From the NCBI RefSeq assembly GCF_000005505.3, contig NC_016134.3, positions 17,218,624-17,282,623 on the forward strand: 64,000 bases of DNA, given 5' to 3'. The notes below the pieces were generated by a model that did no database searches, was not told the origin of the DNA, and saw only the letters and a program-made list of their open reading frames with translations. A program made the position numbers and the translations under genes. This document shows, one piece after another, positions 24,837 to 35,740 of the stretch (position 1 is its first letter; every line of letters begins with the position of its first letter). The stretch is from Brachypodium distachyon (Eukaryota > Streptophyta > Magnoliopsida > Poales > Poaceae).

Positions 24837-27800
24837 ATGCTGGGGGTCTCCACCGGCCAGCTGCTGGTCATCCTCGGGGCCTGCTCCGTCATGATGAGTA
24901 AGACCGGAGCGGCCGCATCTCTCTTTTTCTCCTGCCTTCTGTTCAATCTCGTTGTCTACCTTGCCTGCTATGTTGAATCGGGGTTCGATCTGTAGCCATT
25001 TGCTGCCAGACGAAGAAAAAAATGGGGGATGCACTTTTTTCAATTTGTGGTGGAACCGCAAATGTTAGCAATTTCCTATGTTTTTTGGGTGTAGTCTGAG
25101 TCTGATTCTTTTGTTCTCTTGTCAGAGCCCAGCGACATGATTAAGATGGCAAGGGTGGCAGGACGGATGACAGGGAGAGCAGTCGGGCGCCTCATGTTGT
25201 ACCGCCGACAAATGGACGACATCTTCGAGCAGACTGCAGCGAAGAAGGTACTCTGCCACAGAACAACTGTGAATTGATTCTTGCACATACAATGCCATTT
25301 GAGACATCTGGCAATTGTATGTACACAATTGGGCTGCTTGAGCATGAGGGGTTGTTCCTTTGTGTTGTGCAATGATGTAGGATTCTTGATGTATGGCATT
25401 TAATTGGTTGATGAGGCCTCTTGGTTGATTGGTTCTCAACCTGTGATACGGTTAGCCTTTCCGTTTGGGAGGACTTTGGCAGGAGTTTGCATTATGCCGA
25501 TAGGCCTATAATCACCCATACTGAAGTTCATGTAACTTTAATCTTCAGAAATGCTATAACTCATAATTCCCAGAATAATTTTCTAGTTAGAACAAAGGAA
25601 ACTCACCATTAGCTGCTAATACATTTTGGGCTGACCAAGTCAAAGAATAATTGCTAGTAATACTATTTTTGTTGCATATATGCTGTTAGTAGTATGATTG
25701 TCCCTATATAATATCGATTACAATTTTTGACAGATTGAATGATTAATCAATCATAAATTGCTAATATTTCATGCCATGCATTATTCAGTATAGCTGACAC
25801 ATCCCACATGGTGGAATTCAACATTATGCACATTTAATTTATGCCCCTATATTATTCAGATTAATACGGAGCTTCAAGATGCTATGTCAAAGTTACAATC
25901 AATTGGTTATGAAGTTCAGAACTTATCTAGATTAACTCCTGGCCAGTTTATCAAGAGGCAGCATAATAGTGGTAACTTTTTCTATATGATTATTACTTTT
26001 ATGTACTGTATTTGAATTACCCTAATATGCTCTCTGTTGAAACAGCAGAAGGCTTGGCTGAAGCAGGATCATATGATGGTTCTGCAAGTAAGGTATGATG
26101 ATATCTCATTGTCTTTCAGTTCCACGCTCTTATTAAAACAATAGCTCATTTTATTTCTATTTCCATTTATGTTGATACATCTGTTGATAGAGTTAATTAT
26201 CAATGTGCAGCCAGAAGAATTTCGTGATCAAATTCGCAGTATGATTCGTGATGAAATCGAAAGCTTTTGTAGAAAAAATCCTGAACCATTTATGACGATG
26301 TTGAATAATCCGGACAGGACTCAGAACTCTGGTGATTATAATGTGTTTCCCTTACTATACTTGCCTGTTTGTTCCTTTCTGAATTCTGATATATTGCTTC
26401 CCTACGCTTTATTTGGTTGGATGACTAATTGACTAACGAGGTCTTTTACCAACATATCAGCAAGCACAGCTGAAGCTACAAAGTTTGATGTTGCTGATAG
26501 ATCTACAAAGGGGACATCTAAGGTATGATGATATTGTCTCTTCAACTTCAGTGCAAGTGTGAGCTTACTAGTCATTGCTTGCTGGCTCCTGAAGGACATG
26601 GAGTCGACGAATACTGGCTCTACAGATCTACATACCCAAGCAATGATGTATGCAAGGCTAAGTGAATCCCCAGGAATAAAGATGAGTTCTTCGACAAGTG
26701 TGAGTTATGGAGAAAAATTCGAAGAGAGCAATGGACTGCTAAATATACTCCCAATATCCGCTGAAAGTGCTGGATTGCTTCCCAAACGCACAGGTACATG
26801 AACAACATTCTTAACTCCTAACGTTATCTTGTCACTGATGCTTCTGACTTCTGTGCTATATGTGTTAATCTTCTGTGAATTATTTCAAGGAACTACTAAA
26901 ACTTAACTTGTGGTTATTTTGGATGTGTCCCACTACAATGAGACATATACCACTGAGCCCTAGAAGTCCATGTACACCTGATGTCCATGACAAGATTGCA
27001 CTCCTACTCCTAGTGATTTCATATGTAGGTAGTTTGGGATGTTGACATAATGTTTGAAGCCACACTTTGACCATCAATTTCTTCTAAAATATGTTGCTTC
27101 ACAACAATTATATATTTTGAAAGTATGTTCCATGATTGATCTAGTAGTATCAATTTGTTGCTCTCGATGTTGGTAATTCTCTCTATATTGATGGTTAAAT
27201 CTAAAAATGTTTCACTCTCTTAGATTTGTATGAGATAGCAATGTGAATATATGTACTCGAGTGATATTTTCTACAGCTTTGTACAAGCCCATAGAGAACT
27301 TCCTTCAAACCTGTTGGTTAGAAATTTAGAATGTCTGTCATTAAACTATTTTCGCGTTTTCAGTTCGGCCTTAGTAGCACCCCTTTGTTACCTTTGTGAA
27401 TTGAGTTCTACCAACATTTTCTGCCGTATATCGTGAAATTCTGAGAAACAAGCTTATTACTTTGTTTCTACAGATCTGATTATGGAGTAGGTTGCAAATA
27501 AAGTTACAATATCAAAAGGGAGATATGAACATATTACATAGGTGACGTAAGTTACGCACAAATGAATGCTGTGCGTCTTCCGAGTTCCGTAGTTTTCAAT
27601 CTCATGTAATGTTTTTGCGCATTTTCTTAGTTTATTTTTGTTCGCCCATCTAATGCAATATATTTTAAAAGTTATTAAGTACTGCAACAACTCTCCTAAC
27701 CAATGCATACCAATATATGCTCCTTGATGTGTTCACAGATGAACCAAAAGGCTCAGACATACTCCTGGAGGCTGTGCTCGAGGCAGAGGTTGCAGAGAAC

Positions 27801-27848
27801 GCCAAACTCTTCGTCTCACAGCCCCATGATCAGTTGCCCAAGGAGTAA
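24837..27848 (+). CDS. TatB-like protein, probably of the mitochondrial Tat pathway
   Basis: Exons: 24837-24897, 25126-25247, 25860-25971, 26046-26092, 26211-26331, 26461-26522, 26595-26793 and 27739-27848; all GT-AG, phases consistent, 277 residues. The N-terminus has the TatA/B layout: one short membrane helix (TGQLLVILGACSVMM), a hinge (KPSD), then a long basic amphipathic helix (IKMARVAGRMTGRAVGRLML) and a coiled segment (INTELQDAMSKLQSIGYEVQ). This matches the plant nuclear TatB-like protein reported to work with mitochondrial TatC in moving folded proteins such as the Rieske subunit. There is no obvious presequence. The acidic C-terminal half is probably matrix-facing. The assignment is by motif and layout; a plastid location cannot be excluded. 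Confidence 0.75.
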
Positions 27849-28164
27849 CAACATCTTTGCATATTTTAATGTGGTTTGATATATTGCTTAGACAACAATC
27901 TTTGTAAATCTGAAGACAGCTATGATGGTTCCATGTTCTGTTCTTCACCTCAGTGACGCCATCTGACATTACATGGATCTGAATGGAGATGGAACTGGAG
28001 GAATGTTGACTGCTACGGTGTAAATATGTCTTCAAATCGGTTTTCTGATTTAATTCGGAGCAGTAGTAGCTGTGTTGGCTGTTGCATCTATTTGCTTTAA
28101 TGAGCAATTGTAATGTGAATGCACACTTTGATGGTTGAAAGTTTAGTAGTGCAATGGGAACCAT

Positions 28165-28480
28165 GATCAGTTGATCTCATTGCGCTTTGTTTGTGAAAAC
28201 TGAACTGTTCGCTTCATAACCCTGTGGTTAGATAGAACAGTTGTACTCCGTAGTTGGCAATGAGAATTTGACTGGTTTGTAAATTGTACCTCTTTCATTT
28301 TGATATTCTGGCAAAGAAATCATTTCTACATTTCGGCCATAAATTCAGCCGGGAGCATGCCAGTTTTGTAATTGTTGCAGGTTCATTATTTGCTTCTGGG
28401 CACGTCCGCACGTGGCACAAGTACAATACATTTTTCTTCTGCCTGGCCGTCTTATCATTTGTATTGTCATTGTTTTAGAA
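28165..28480. other. 3' flank of the TatB-like gene
   Basis: AT-rich sequence downstream of the stop, probably including the 3' UTR. No separate gene is seen. Confidence 0.4.
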
Positions 28481-28495
28481 AACAACAGGAATACG

Positions 28496-29290
28496 GGGTG
28501 TCAATGCACGATGGCACAAATGCGAGAATAAGGTGTAGGGGATGTACGCCGGCCTTATAGCGAAGGTCGTCGTATACTTGGGACAAGTTGACATGTCGAT
28601 ATTTTTTGAATAGGTTCGGTCGACCCTGCGGGTATGTCTCAGTCCTATGTTAGGAGAGGGTTCGAGGGGGTCGTTAGCCAAGCGTTTGGGCTGAACTCGT
28701 CTTCTTAAGTCGCTTATAGCGAGAGATCTCTAAGGGCTGCCTCGGACCTAGGCTGAACTCGTCTTTCTAAGTAGCGAGATTAGGATACCCTCGAGACTCT
28801 AACCCGACCCCTCTACTTCGAGTCGAGGTCGTACTAGATGGTCCGGAACCTCGAAACTAGGCTTCTCAAGTCGCGTCGCCGAGGTCGAGTCGAGACTAGG
28901 CTCGATCCAAGCACTCGAGAGCGGGCTCCTTGAGATGCTCTAGCCCTCTCTCCTTTGATCTTATTCCAATGGAGTGTGAATGATACATGCCCTCATGGGG
29001 GGATATTTATAGCTTAGGAGTCCATGATAAAAGACCATGGCTATTTTTGAGGGAGAAGAAAAGTGAGAGTAAGGTGGTAAATTTGCTCCTAGAGCTTTCT
29101 TGGCCCTTACTCTAGCTCCTTTGACCATGGATTGGAGGCCTTGACCTTTTGACTCTTTTGACCGGCGTCTAGTTGGCATGGCTATGCCTTATTGACGATT
29201 TGATTGGTCTTCGGGATTCGTTGACTTGGTCGTCGCCACATAGGATCGCGGTCTGGCCTATGTAAGGATTTTATTATATTACAACATCTA
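28496..29290 (-). mobile_element. LTR-like remnant of another LTR retrotransposon
   Basis: On the minus strand this block has LTR traits: an AT-rich start near 29285 (TGTAATATAATAAAATCC), a TATA-like CTATAAATATCC about 250 bases in, then a GC-rich, CGAG-repeating R/U5-like region ending near CATTGACA at about 28496. I found no matching target duplication, so the ends are approximate and the element may be truncated. Confidence 0.5.
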
Positions 29291-29395
29291 TGAATAAACA
29301 TTTTACGAGTTGATTTTTCTCCATCCATTTTCTGTGGTATTTCATGAAAGTTTTGTTATAAAAGTTGAACCGATGATCAGATGAATAAGAGCATC

Positions 29396-30245
29396 TTCAG
29401 CAGTGGCCTTTAAAACATGGCCCCTCCTTGTTGTTTAGGTGCTTCTTTTTAAATTTTTCAGCCTCTATTTTAGATCCATCTTCAGCAGGAGCCTATATTT
29501 TGGCCTCTATTTGTTTTACACTGACATATGGGTCCCATTTGTCAGTGAGACATTTTCTTTTTTCCATTTCTTGTCTTCTCCCCCAAAGCATACCCGCGCA
29601 GCCGAAGTTCGGCCAAACAACCCATGGAGCGGATCCTCTTTGACGAGCTGGCCGGCGACGCAGGGAGGGAGTTGATGCGTGCCGTGTGGGGGCACCTTCC
29701 TCTGCCCCTCCACCGCACCGTCAAACCCCTCCTCCCCCTCGTCTCGTCCCACGGCCACGACTACGACAACCGGCACCTGCTCCGTGGCAACACCGAGCTG
29801 GGCGAGCTGGCCGGGCAGCTCCGAGACGAGCTCGACCTCGTCGTGGAAGGAGGGCCGGGTATGCGGGAAGAGGAAACAGCCGGTGGTAGGCAGGAGGCGG
29901 CGCTGCTAGGGCTGGAGGTAGGCGGTGGCGGCCGTGCCATGGGAGGAGGGCCGGAGTCCGCCGGCTCTGGATCTATATGCCGCCGGTTCTAGAGGAGGCG
30001 GGAAAGCAGCGACGGGGACAAGGGCGCAGTCGGGGGCGGCGGAGGCGGCGGTTGCGCGGCCGTTGGCGGCGGCCGACGGCAAGGCGCGGGTGGACGCGCG
30101 CTGCACTACAGAGGCGAGGGGCAGCGACGGCTGTGTGGCATGGACAGAGAGATGAGAGATATTCTGACGTGGCATGGGAGAGGAGGGAACAGGAGCCTCC
30201 CTTGGGAGCCCTTTGGAATAAGGCCTTGGAGGATTGATCCTGAAG
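29396..30245. other. possible non-autonomous element carrying GC-rich sequence
   Basis: The left side begins GAGCATCTTCAGCAG and repeats ATCTTCAGCAG 60-80 bases later, a motif typical of ends of grass DNA transposons. The centre is strongly GC-rich with an open frame from 29624 (MERILFDELAGDAGREL...) of 122 residues that I do not recognise. The right inverted end is not convincing. It could be a transposon with captured host sequence; no function is proposed. Confidence 0.3.
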
Positions 30246-30464
30246 ACGTTTTTCTTTTACGAGCCTCATGTGATGCTGCTCCAAGATGAACGGTAGATAT
30301 TTCGGGGAAAACATATGGACGGTCGGATTTTACTCGGCTTGCGGGCAACCGCGCTGCACAAAACCCAATCCAAAGCATCCCCTGTCTTATCCCAAACCAA
30401 ACACCGCACAACCCCAGTTCCCATAGCTCTCGGCGCGCCGAAGCAGAGAGGCATTTCGTCGAAC

Positions 30465-30821
30465 ATGTCGCTCGTCACAGCCTTCCTGGCGGGCGCCGCC
30501 GCGCCGGCAGCGGCGCCAAGGACGGCCCGCCCGTCTGCGGGCTTCTTCGGAGTCGGCGGAGGGTGCGCGCTGACGGTGGAGTGCTCGTCGCGGCCGCAGA
30601 AGAAGGGAACCAAGCACCACATGAAGACGCGGCCCAAGAAGACGCAGCGGTGGGACATCAAGCGCCGCCCCACGCAGTACCCGCCGCTGCCGGCGCTCCC
30701 CGAGGACTGGACGCTCGTCGCCGCCGGCGAGACGGAGGACGCGGCGGCGCAGGACGAGGAGTCGGCGCCCGCCGTCGCCGTCGACGTCGAGGTGGTCGCC
30801 GCCCCCGCCGCCGCGGACTGA
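30465..30821 (+). CDS. PSRP6: plastid-specific 50S ribosomal protein 6 (PSRP6/cL38)
   Basis: Intronless frame of 118 residues. An Ala/Arg-rich N-terminus without acidic residues (about 1-40) fits a chloroplast transit peptide. The conserved core follows: [17 protein letters not shown], then [20 protein letters not shown] and [11 protein letters not shown]. The tail is acidic and Ala/Val-rich. The protein is a small basic subunit of the chloroplast large ribosomal subunit with no bacterial counterpart. The ATG at 30465 is preferred over the upstream in-frame ATG at 30315, because the transit-peptide start and family pattern begin here. A decayed partial copy lies 1.5 kb downstream. Confidence 0.9.
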   Translation: MSLVTAFLAGAAAPAAAPRTARPSAGFFGVGGGCALTVECSSRPQKKGTKHHMKTRPKKTQRWDIKRRPTQYPPLPALPEDWTLVAAGETEDAAAQDEESAPAVAVDVEVVAAPAAAD

Positions 30822-31243
30822 AGCCGTCTCCGCAAACCCCGACCTTTTGTCTCATGTATTTCGTCGTTTCCTTGAACTCTTCACCACGCATGGTTTTTGT
30901 TTGAGATATTATGCTATCGTTTGTGATTACAGTTAATCCTGGATAGTACTCCAATGGCTGTTGCTGCTTTCGATTCAGTGGCTTCTTTGCTTGTTGATCT
31001 CTTGGCTTCACGCTACAGCTACTCAAAATGTTAAGTCTCAATTCATCGCTGCGCCGCCTATGGATATGATTTTTACTTTTTATTAGTTTTTGGAAGATCA
31101 GCATATGGATTATGGATACGATGATACACTCCCTCCGTCCTGAAACAAGTGAGTAGAATGTTTGGCTCATGTACATTGGCTGCTCATAGTCATAGGTTCA
31201 AGTTGACAATGCATTATGCATTGTAAATAGCAAAATTTTGGTA

Positions 31244-31367
31244 ATCCCTCCGTCCAACAAAAGATGTTTCAAGTTTGTCAAAATTTGGATGTATCTAAAC
31301 ATGATTTAGTGTATAGATGCATTTAAATTTGATCAAAGTTGAGACATCATTTGTTGGACGGAGGGAG
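31244..31367. mobile_element. Stowaway-type MITE
   Basis: 124 bases with inverted ends ATCCCTCCGTCCAACAAAAG and CTCCCTCCGTCCAACAAATG, flanked by TA. A second half-element with the same CTCCCTCCGTCC end starts at about 31130 but lacks a partner. Confidence 0.8.
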
Positions 31368-31554
31368 TACGTAAACTTCTTGAAGTTTCACCATTTTGGA
31401 TGACTCTGAAGTCTGAATGCAGCCCAGTTCAGCTGATGAATTATAATACAGTGTGGGCTAAAGTTTCCACAACTGCAACTGCACAGGATATCAGGATTCA
31501 GAACTTTTCACCCTGTCCGAAGAGAAGAGATATAAACTCTAGGAGCTGTCTGTG

Positions 31555-31960
31555 AAGTCAGCTTTTTCGAGAAAACGCAAAAGCTTTGCGTCTCGATGCA
31601 TTGATAGAAATAAAGTTACGTACAAGGCCACAGAGAGCCACACCCGAATTACAACACGACACGACCGCTCCAAGGCCACAGCTCCCGCCCTCACCCAGCA
31701 CCTAGCGTCTGTCTTGATAAGGTAAAGGAGAGAGGCGAGGTTGGGGGTTCCATTGTCGAAGATGGCAGCGTTGCTGCTTCCAAATCGACCATGCCGTAAG
31801 CATGACCAGAGACGAAGTGCCCTTCCGAGCAGAGGAAGGGGAGGAGTGGATAGACTCCTGCCACCAAGCTGCAAAAGAATCGCCGGCGGTCGGCTGCCTG
31901 CAGGTGGAGCGGATCCACGGGAGCATCTGTGAAGTCATCTTGCAAGGAATCATGCAACAA
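31555..31960 (-). mobile_element. LINE-like 3' end, minus strand
   Basis: Read on the minus strand, the block ends CATCGAGACGCAAAGCTTTT followed by GCGTTTTCTCGAAAAA. I recognise this as the style of 3' terminus of a grass LINE family. The GC-rich part before it would be truncated ORF2 or UTR; reverse-transcriptase motifs are not visible. Confidence 0.4.
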
Positions 31961-32360
31961 TGGTTCAGAACATGACGATGATCAAATGTTTGTAAAGTGC
32001 TGAACTTCCTGTGGCAAGGAGCAGACTTTCAAGTGTCTGGTTATCGGATACTGGATTGTAATTTCCAACTGGAGCAGGTTTTCATCAAGAGGGGTGGTCG
32101 GAGTCATGCAAAAACATATTGGGAACTGAAAATTCTGTGCATAACCTGAAACGATCTGTTTTTTGTCTCTCCGGTGGCCAGTTTGTGTGGCTCCCGTAGG
32201 ACCTTCATTTGCTTGTTTTTGTTTCAGTTCCCCTGATGAGTGGCCTGCTGACTAGCAATAGAAATGGGTGTTAGTTGCTTGGAGAAATAAATTATAAGGG
32301 CCTCCAAATTCCACAATTGGCAGTGAGACATCTACAGATTGCATAATCCTTATTTTTTTT

Positions 32361-32520
32361 GTGGAGTGCTCGTGGTGGCCGCAGAAGAAGGGGACGCGGC
32401 CCAAGAAGACGCAGCGGTGGGACATCAAGCGCCACCCCACGCAGTACCTGCCGCTTCGGGCGCTTCCTGAGGACTGGACGGTCTTTGCCGCCGGTGAGAC
32501 AGAAGGTGCGGCAAAAGGCC
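32361..32520 (+). pseudogene. partial duplicate of PSRP6
   Basis: A fragment of the PSRP6 coding sequence begins at VECS and runs through [12 protein letters not shown] to WTVFAAGETEGAA. It lacks the transit-peptide region, has lost six codons (KHHMKT in the parent) and carries Arg-to-Trp and other changes. It has no start codon or stop in the right place. It lies 1.5 kb downstream of the parent in the same orientation, so a local duplication is likely. Confidence 0.85.
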
Positions 32521-32599
32521 TGCTATTAATATGCTTAATGTATTGTAGCAGATACCTGTCCTACCGACTAACTGACTACGTCTCCAAAGGAGATTAGTT

Positions 32600-33480
32600 A
32601 ACTTAAGTCTGGCCCAATGCTGGATGACACAGCTTTAGCTCTTTCATCTTTTTATGATGGAGAAGTCGAGATCAAGCTTTGTTTCCAGAAAGGAAAAGGT
32701 GTCTGCAAGCATGAACGGCAAACAGCATTTCCAGGTTACAGCTTGCAATCTGGGACACACAGCCAAGGAACGATGCCTTATGTAAACCTTTCGTTAAAGA
32801 CTTGTGGCCTGTGGATAACATATGGGGAGAGAACCGAGAGAAGCATGTGTTTGCACAAAAGCAGAAGGGGTCCAGTTGTTGGTCGCAAAGCACTCCCGAA
32901 GTCCCAAGTGCGTCCGATGTACCGTACTTTTGTTTTTTGCGCTGGAAATTTGCGTAGCTCCATCCACAGGGTGTTCATCCTCATCACGCTCACGCAGAGA
33001 ACGTAGTCAGAAGAAAACATTCCAGCGGGAAGGTGCAAATCTTGGTGTACTCGACCGCCGTCCTTCAGGTAAACAAATCGTCCCCTAGCTTCTTGCCGTT
33101 GTTCTTTTAAAAACAAGATAAATAGCTAGCCTATATATCAATCTTAGTTTTAATAGATATCGGATGGTATGTTCTTTCTTGATCGATTAGTGTGTGACAA
33201 ACCATACAAGACAGAAACTTCATACTCGAAGCGCTCAATAATCATTACCACACTAGTGCCTATGACAGTACAGATTAATGGAAATCACATCAAGTACTTC
33301 CACCAGCTTTTTTAACCTGGTCCGGTGAGATAGTCTCTGTACTTGACTAATTTTGGGTCTGGTAGCATCTGTCACTGGAAATTTGCAGCTTCAAGGTGTA
33401 CGAAACAGGGATACCCTTTACATTTTCAATGTGAATTAAGTATCATCTCTTTCTCTTTGTTTGCCATTTATTGGTAGAAA
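32600..33480. other. intergenic, no gene called
   Basis: The longest frame (32617-33006) has no domain I recognise and no splice or composition support. Confidence 0.35.
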
Positions 33481-33485
33481 GAATT

Positions 33486-34254
33486 GCCGCAATACCACTA
33501 GTCAAAACCAAAAATTTCAAAATAGCATTGAAAAAACCAAACTTGCCAAAACAACACTGCCCTTAAAGCCTTTTGGGCCAAAATAGCACTCCGTTAGTAC
33601 TCCGTTAAATCTTCTCGTCTAAACCAAACCAGCCTGTCCCGTCCCCTTCTCTTCCTCTCCATCCCTCCCTAGGACACTCCCTGCCCGTCGCCGACGTTGC
33701 TGTTGCTGGCCTGCTGCTGTCCGCCGCTGCCGCCCCTGCTGGCCTGCTGCTGCCCTTTCCGCCTCTCCGGTCTCCACCGTTCCTAATGCTACGCCGCTGC
33801 GGGCTCGCCAAATCGAGCCGCCACCCGGACCACCACCACTGCACTGGTACAGTCCTTCCCTTCCCATGCGTGTTTTGTTCGGATCAGTCTTTTTTGTAGC
33901 GATGTGCAGTGCAACAAGTTTCTCAACCTTCTATTGCAACTCCAAGCCCAATGGCAGCAGCCATTGGGAAGGCTTCTTCACCTCCCAGTGCATTTACGAG
34001 GAGCAAAATTAACTACTACTAGTAGTCCTCTTAAACAAGTTTAGTTAGTTTGCTTGCCAGTGGAAATGAGAGACCTATGGTGTGTGAAGAGTTAAGGGCA
34101 TATATGTCTTTTTGTATGCTGTTAGTCTCCGTTAGACTCAGTTAGTGGATAATGGTATTTTGGCATCAAAACCAAAACTGAAGTGGTATTTTGACAAGTT
34201 TGGTTTTTTCAGTGGTATTTTGGAACTCTCGGTTTTGACTAGTGATATTTTGGC
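33486..34254. mobile_element. long-TIR DNA element with GC-rich insert (MULE-like)
   Basis: The ends are inverted copies over roughly 75 bases. The left reads ATACCACTAGTCAAAACC and then GAAAAAACCAAACTTG; the right, reverse-complemented, reads ATATCACTAGTCAAAACC and GAAAAAACCAAACTTG. Between them is a GC-rich block (about 33610-33850) unlike the AT-rich arms. Long inverted ends plus an unrelated GC-rich cargo suggest a Pack-MULE-type element. I found no 9-base target duplication. Confidence 0.6.
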
Positions 34255-34959
34255 TGTTCTCTCTTATTGGTACTATCAATTTTGGCTACAGTCCTGAATG
34301 CTACTTCAATTGTTGCTGCTGATTTTCATTTGTCCGTTGGTTTGCTCGATTATTTGTCGGTACAGTTACTTGTGAAACTCAATTTTATCATCGCCTATGA
34401 GTATAGAGTATAATGATGTAGAATGTCTAGTTAGCTGTCAGGTTTAAGTTGAAAAGGCACATGAAAGACTGTAAGGGAATTTTTGTGTTGGTGGGTAATT
34501 TTCCTTAACCTTCACTGTTGTGAGTTTTTAGAGAAATGTTGCCTTACTGGATGATCTATTATATACTAAAGCTACGTAATGGAACAATCACAAAAAAGAT
34601 AGACCTCCTAAAAAAGGCCAAAAAAAAGCAAAATACGGCCGTTCATCGCTTCATGTTAACACATTACATCCCTGCGATCTCTCTCCATCCATCCCGTTCC
34701 ACCTCCATCCATACCATCCGGACCATGATCCCTCCCTCCACGGCTCGATCCTAGCCACATCCAGTCCACGATCCCTCCCTCCCCCATTGGGCGATGATCT
34801 GAACTCCCGTCCCACCTCCCTAGCTTATCACACCCCTTTGCATGGCGATTGGCGAATCAGCATCATGTGTCCTGTGCGGCAGCCAATCTGAAGCATTGTC
34901 CAATTAGCATCGCCTAAAATCAATTAACCCAGTATATATTCTGGGACGTGTGGTGCTCC
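34255..34959. other. intergenic, no gene seen
   Basis: AT-rich sequence followed by a pyrimidine-rich stretch (34680-34800) with repeated CCATCC and CCCTCC motifs. No feature is supported. Confidence 0.35.
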
Positions 34960-34989
34960 CACTACTACAAAACGGTCTATATGTAACGA

Positions 34990-35275
34990 CACTTACTGAT
35001 GAAGAACATCAGTGTCGGTTGCGGCCGCGACCGTTACTGATGAACCGAGCGGGCACCGCCCGTCCCCGCCCAGCCACACATCAGTGGCGGTCGCGCGACT
35101 CGACCGCCACTGATGAACACTCATAGCTCGCGAGTTACATCAGTGGCGGTCGGCTAAGAAGCGACCGCCACTGATGAACCATGCATCAGCAACGGTCGGC
35201 CCAGCGCGACCGTTACTGATGTGTCCACGATTATCAGTAACGGTCACGAAAACCGCGACCAGCACTGATGATCGT
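34990..35275. repeat. CACTA subterminal repeat array, left
   Basis: At least ten copies in both orientations of a core ATCAGT(A/G)(A/G)CGGTC. In CACTA elements such repeats bind the element's DNA-binding (TNPA/TNP1-type) protein. Confidence 0.85.
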
Positions 35276-35740
35276 CGCGTTTTAAACTCGCTGGGTAGAG
35301 CCGCAGCTGGTCGCGCCGCGCGTTGTAACGGATCAGCTGTGGCCCCTTCCTCTCTGGCGACGGCGAGGTGTTGCCAGATGGCGCCATGGCCGCCGGCGAG
35401 CCCCCCAGGTAGCCCCTCCTCCCTCCCTCCCCCCCCCCCCCCCCGCGCCGGTGGCGCCGCCTCCATGGCCGCCGAGCTCCGATCTTCGAGCCCTAAGCTT
35501 CCCTCTCCCTTCCGATCTCTCTCGCCGGTCTCCAATTTCTCTCCGAAGTTCCCCAATTTCAAATTTTTGAGCTCCGCGGCCGCCGGCCAAAATGCGGCCT
35601 CCTCGTCGTTGCTTAGAGCTTCCCTCTCGCTTGCGAGCTCTCTCTCCCTCCCGATTTTTCTCGCCGGCCTTCAATTTCTCTCCGAATGTCTCTAATTTCA
35701 AATTATTAGTTAGCTTCGGTTAATTAACACCTTAATCCCC

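Noticed and set aside
30315..30464. N-terminal extension of PSRP6 from an upstream in-frame ATG
   Set aside because: The extension lacks transit-peptide character and the family pattern begins at 30465; more likely 5' UTR.
31129..31160. CTCCCTCCGTCC end without a partner
   Set aside because: Half of a Stowaway-like MITE at most; no inverted copy nearby other than that of the complete MITE at 31244-31367.
32617..33006. 129-codon plus-strand frame downstream of the PSRP6 fragment
   Set aside because: No recognisable domain, no splice support, and composition is that of intergenic DNA.
33605..33867. Gly/Arg-rich minus-strand frames
   Set aside because: They lie within the GC-rich core of a long-TIR element; no start context or domain.
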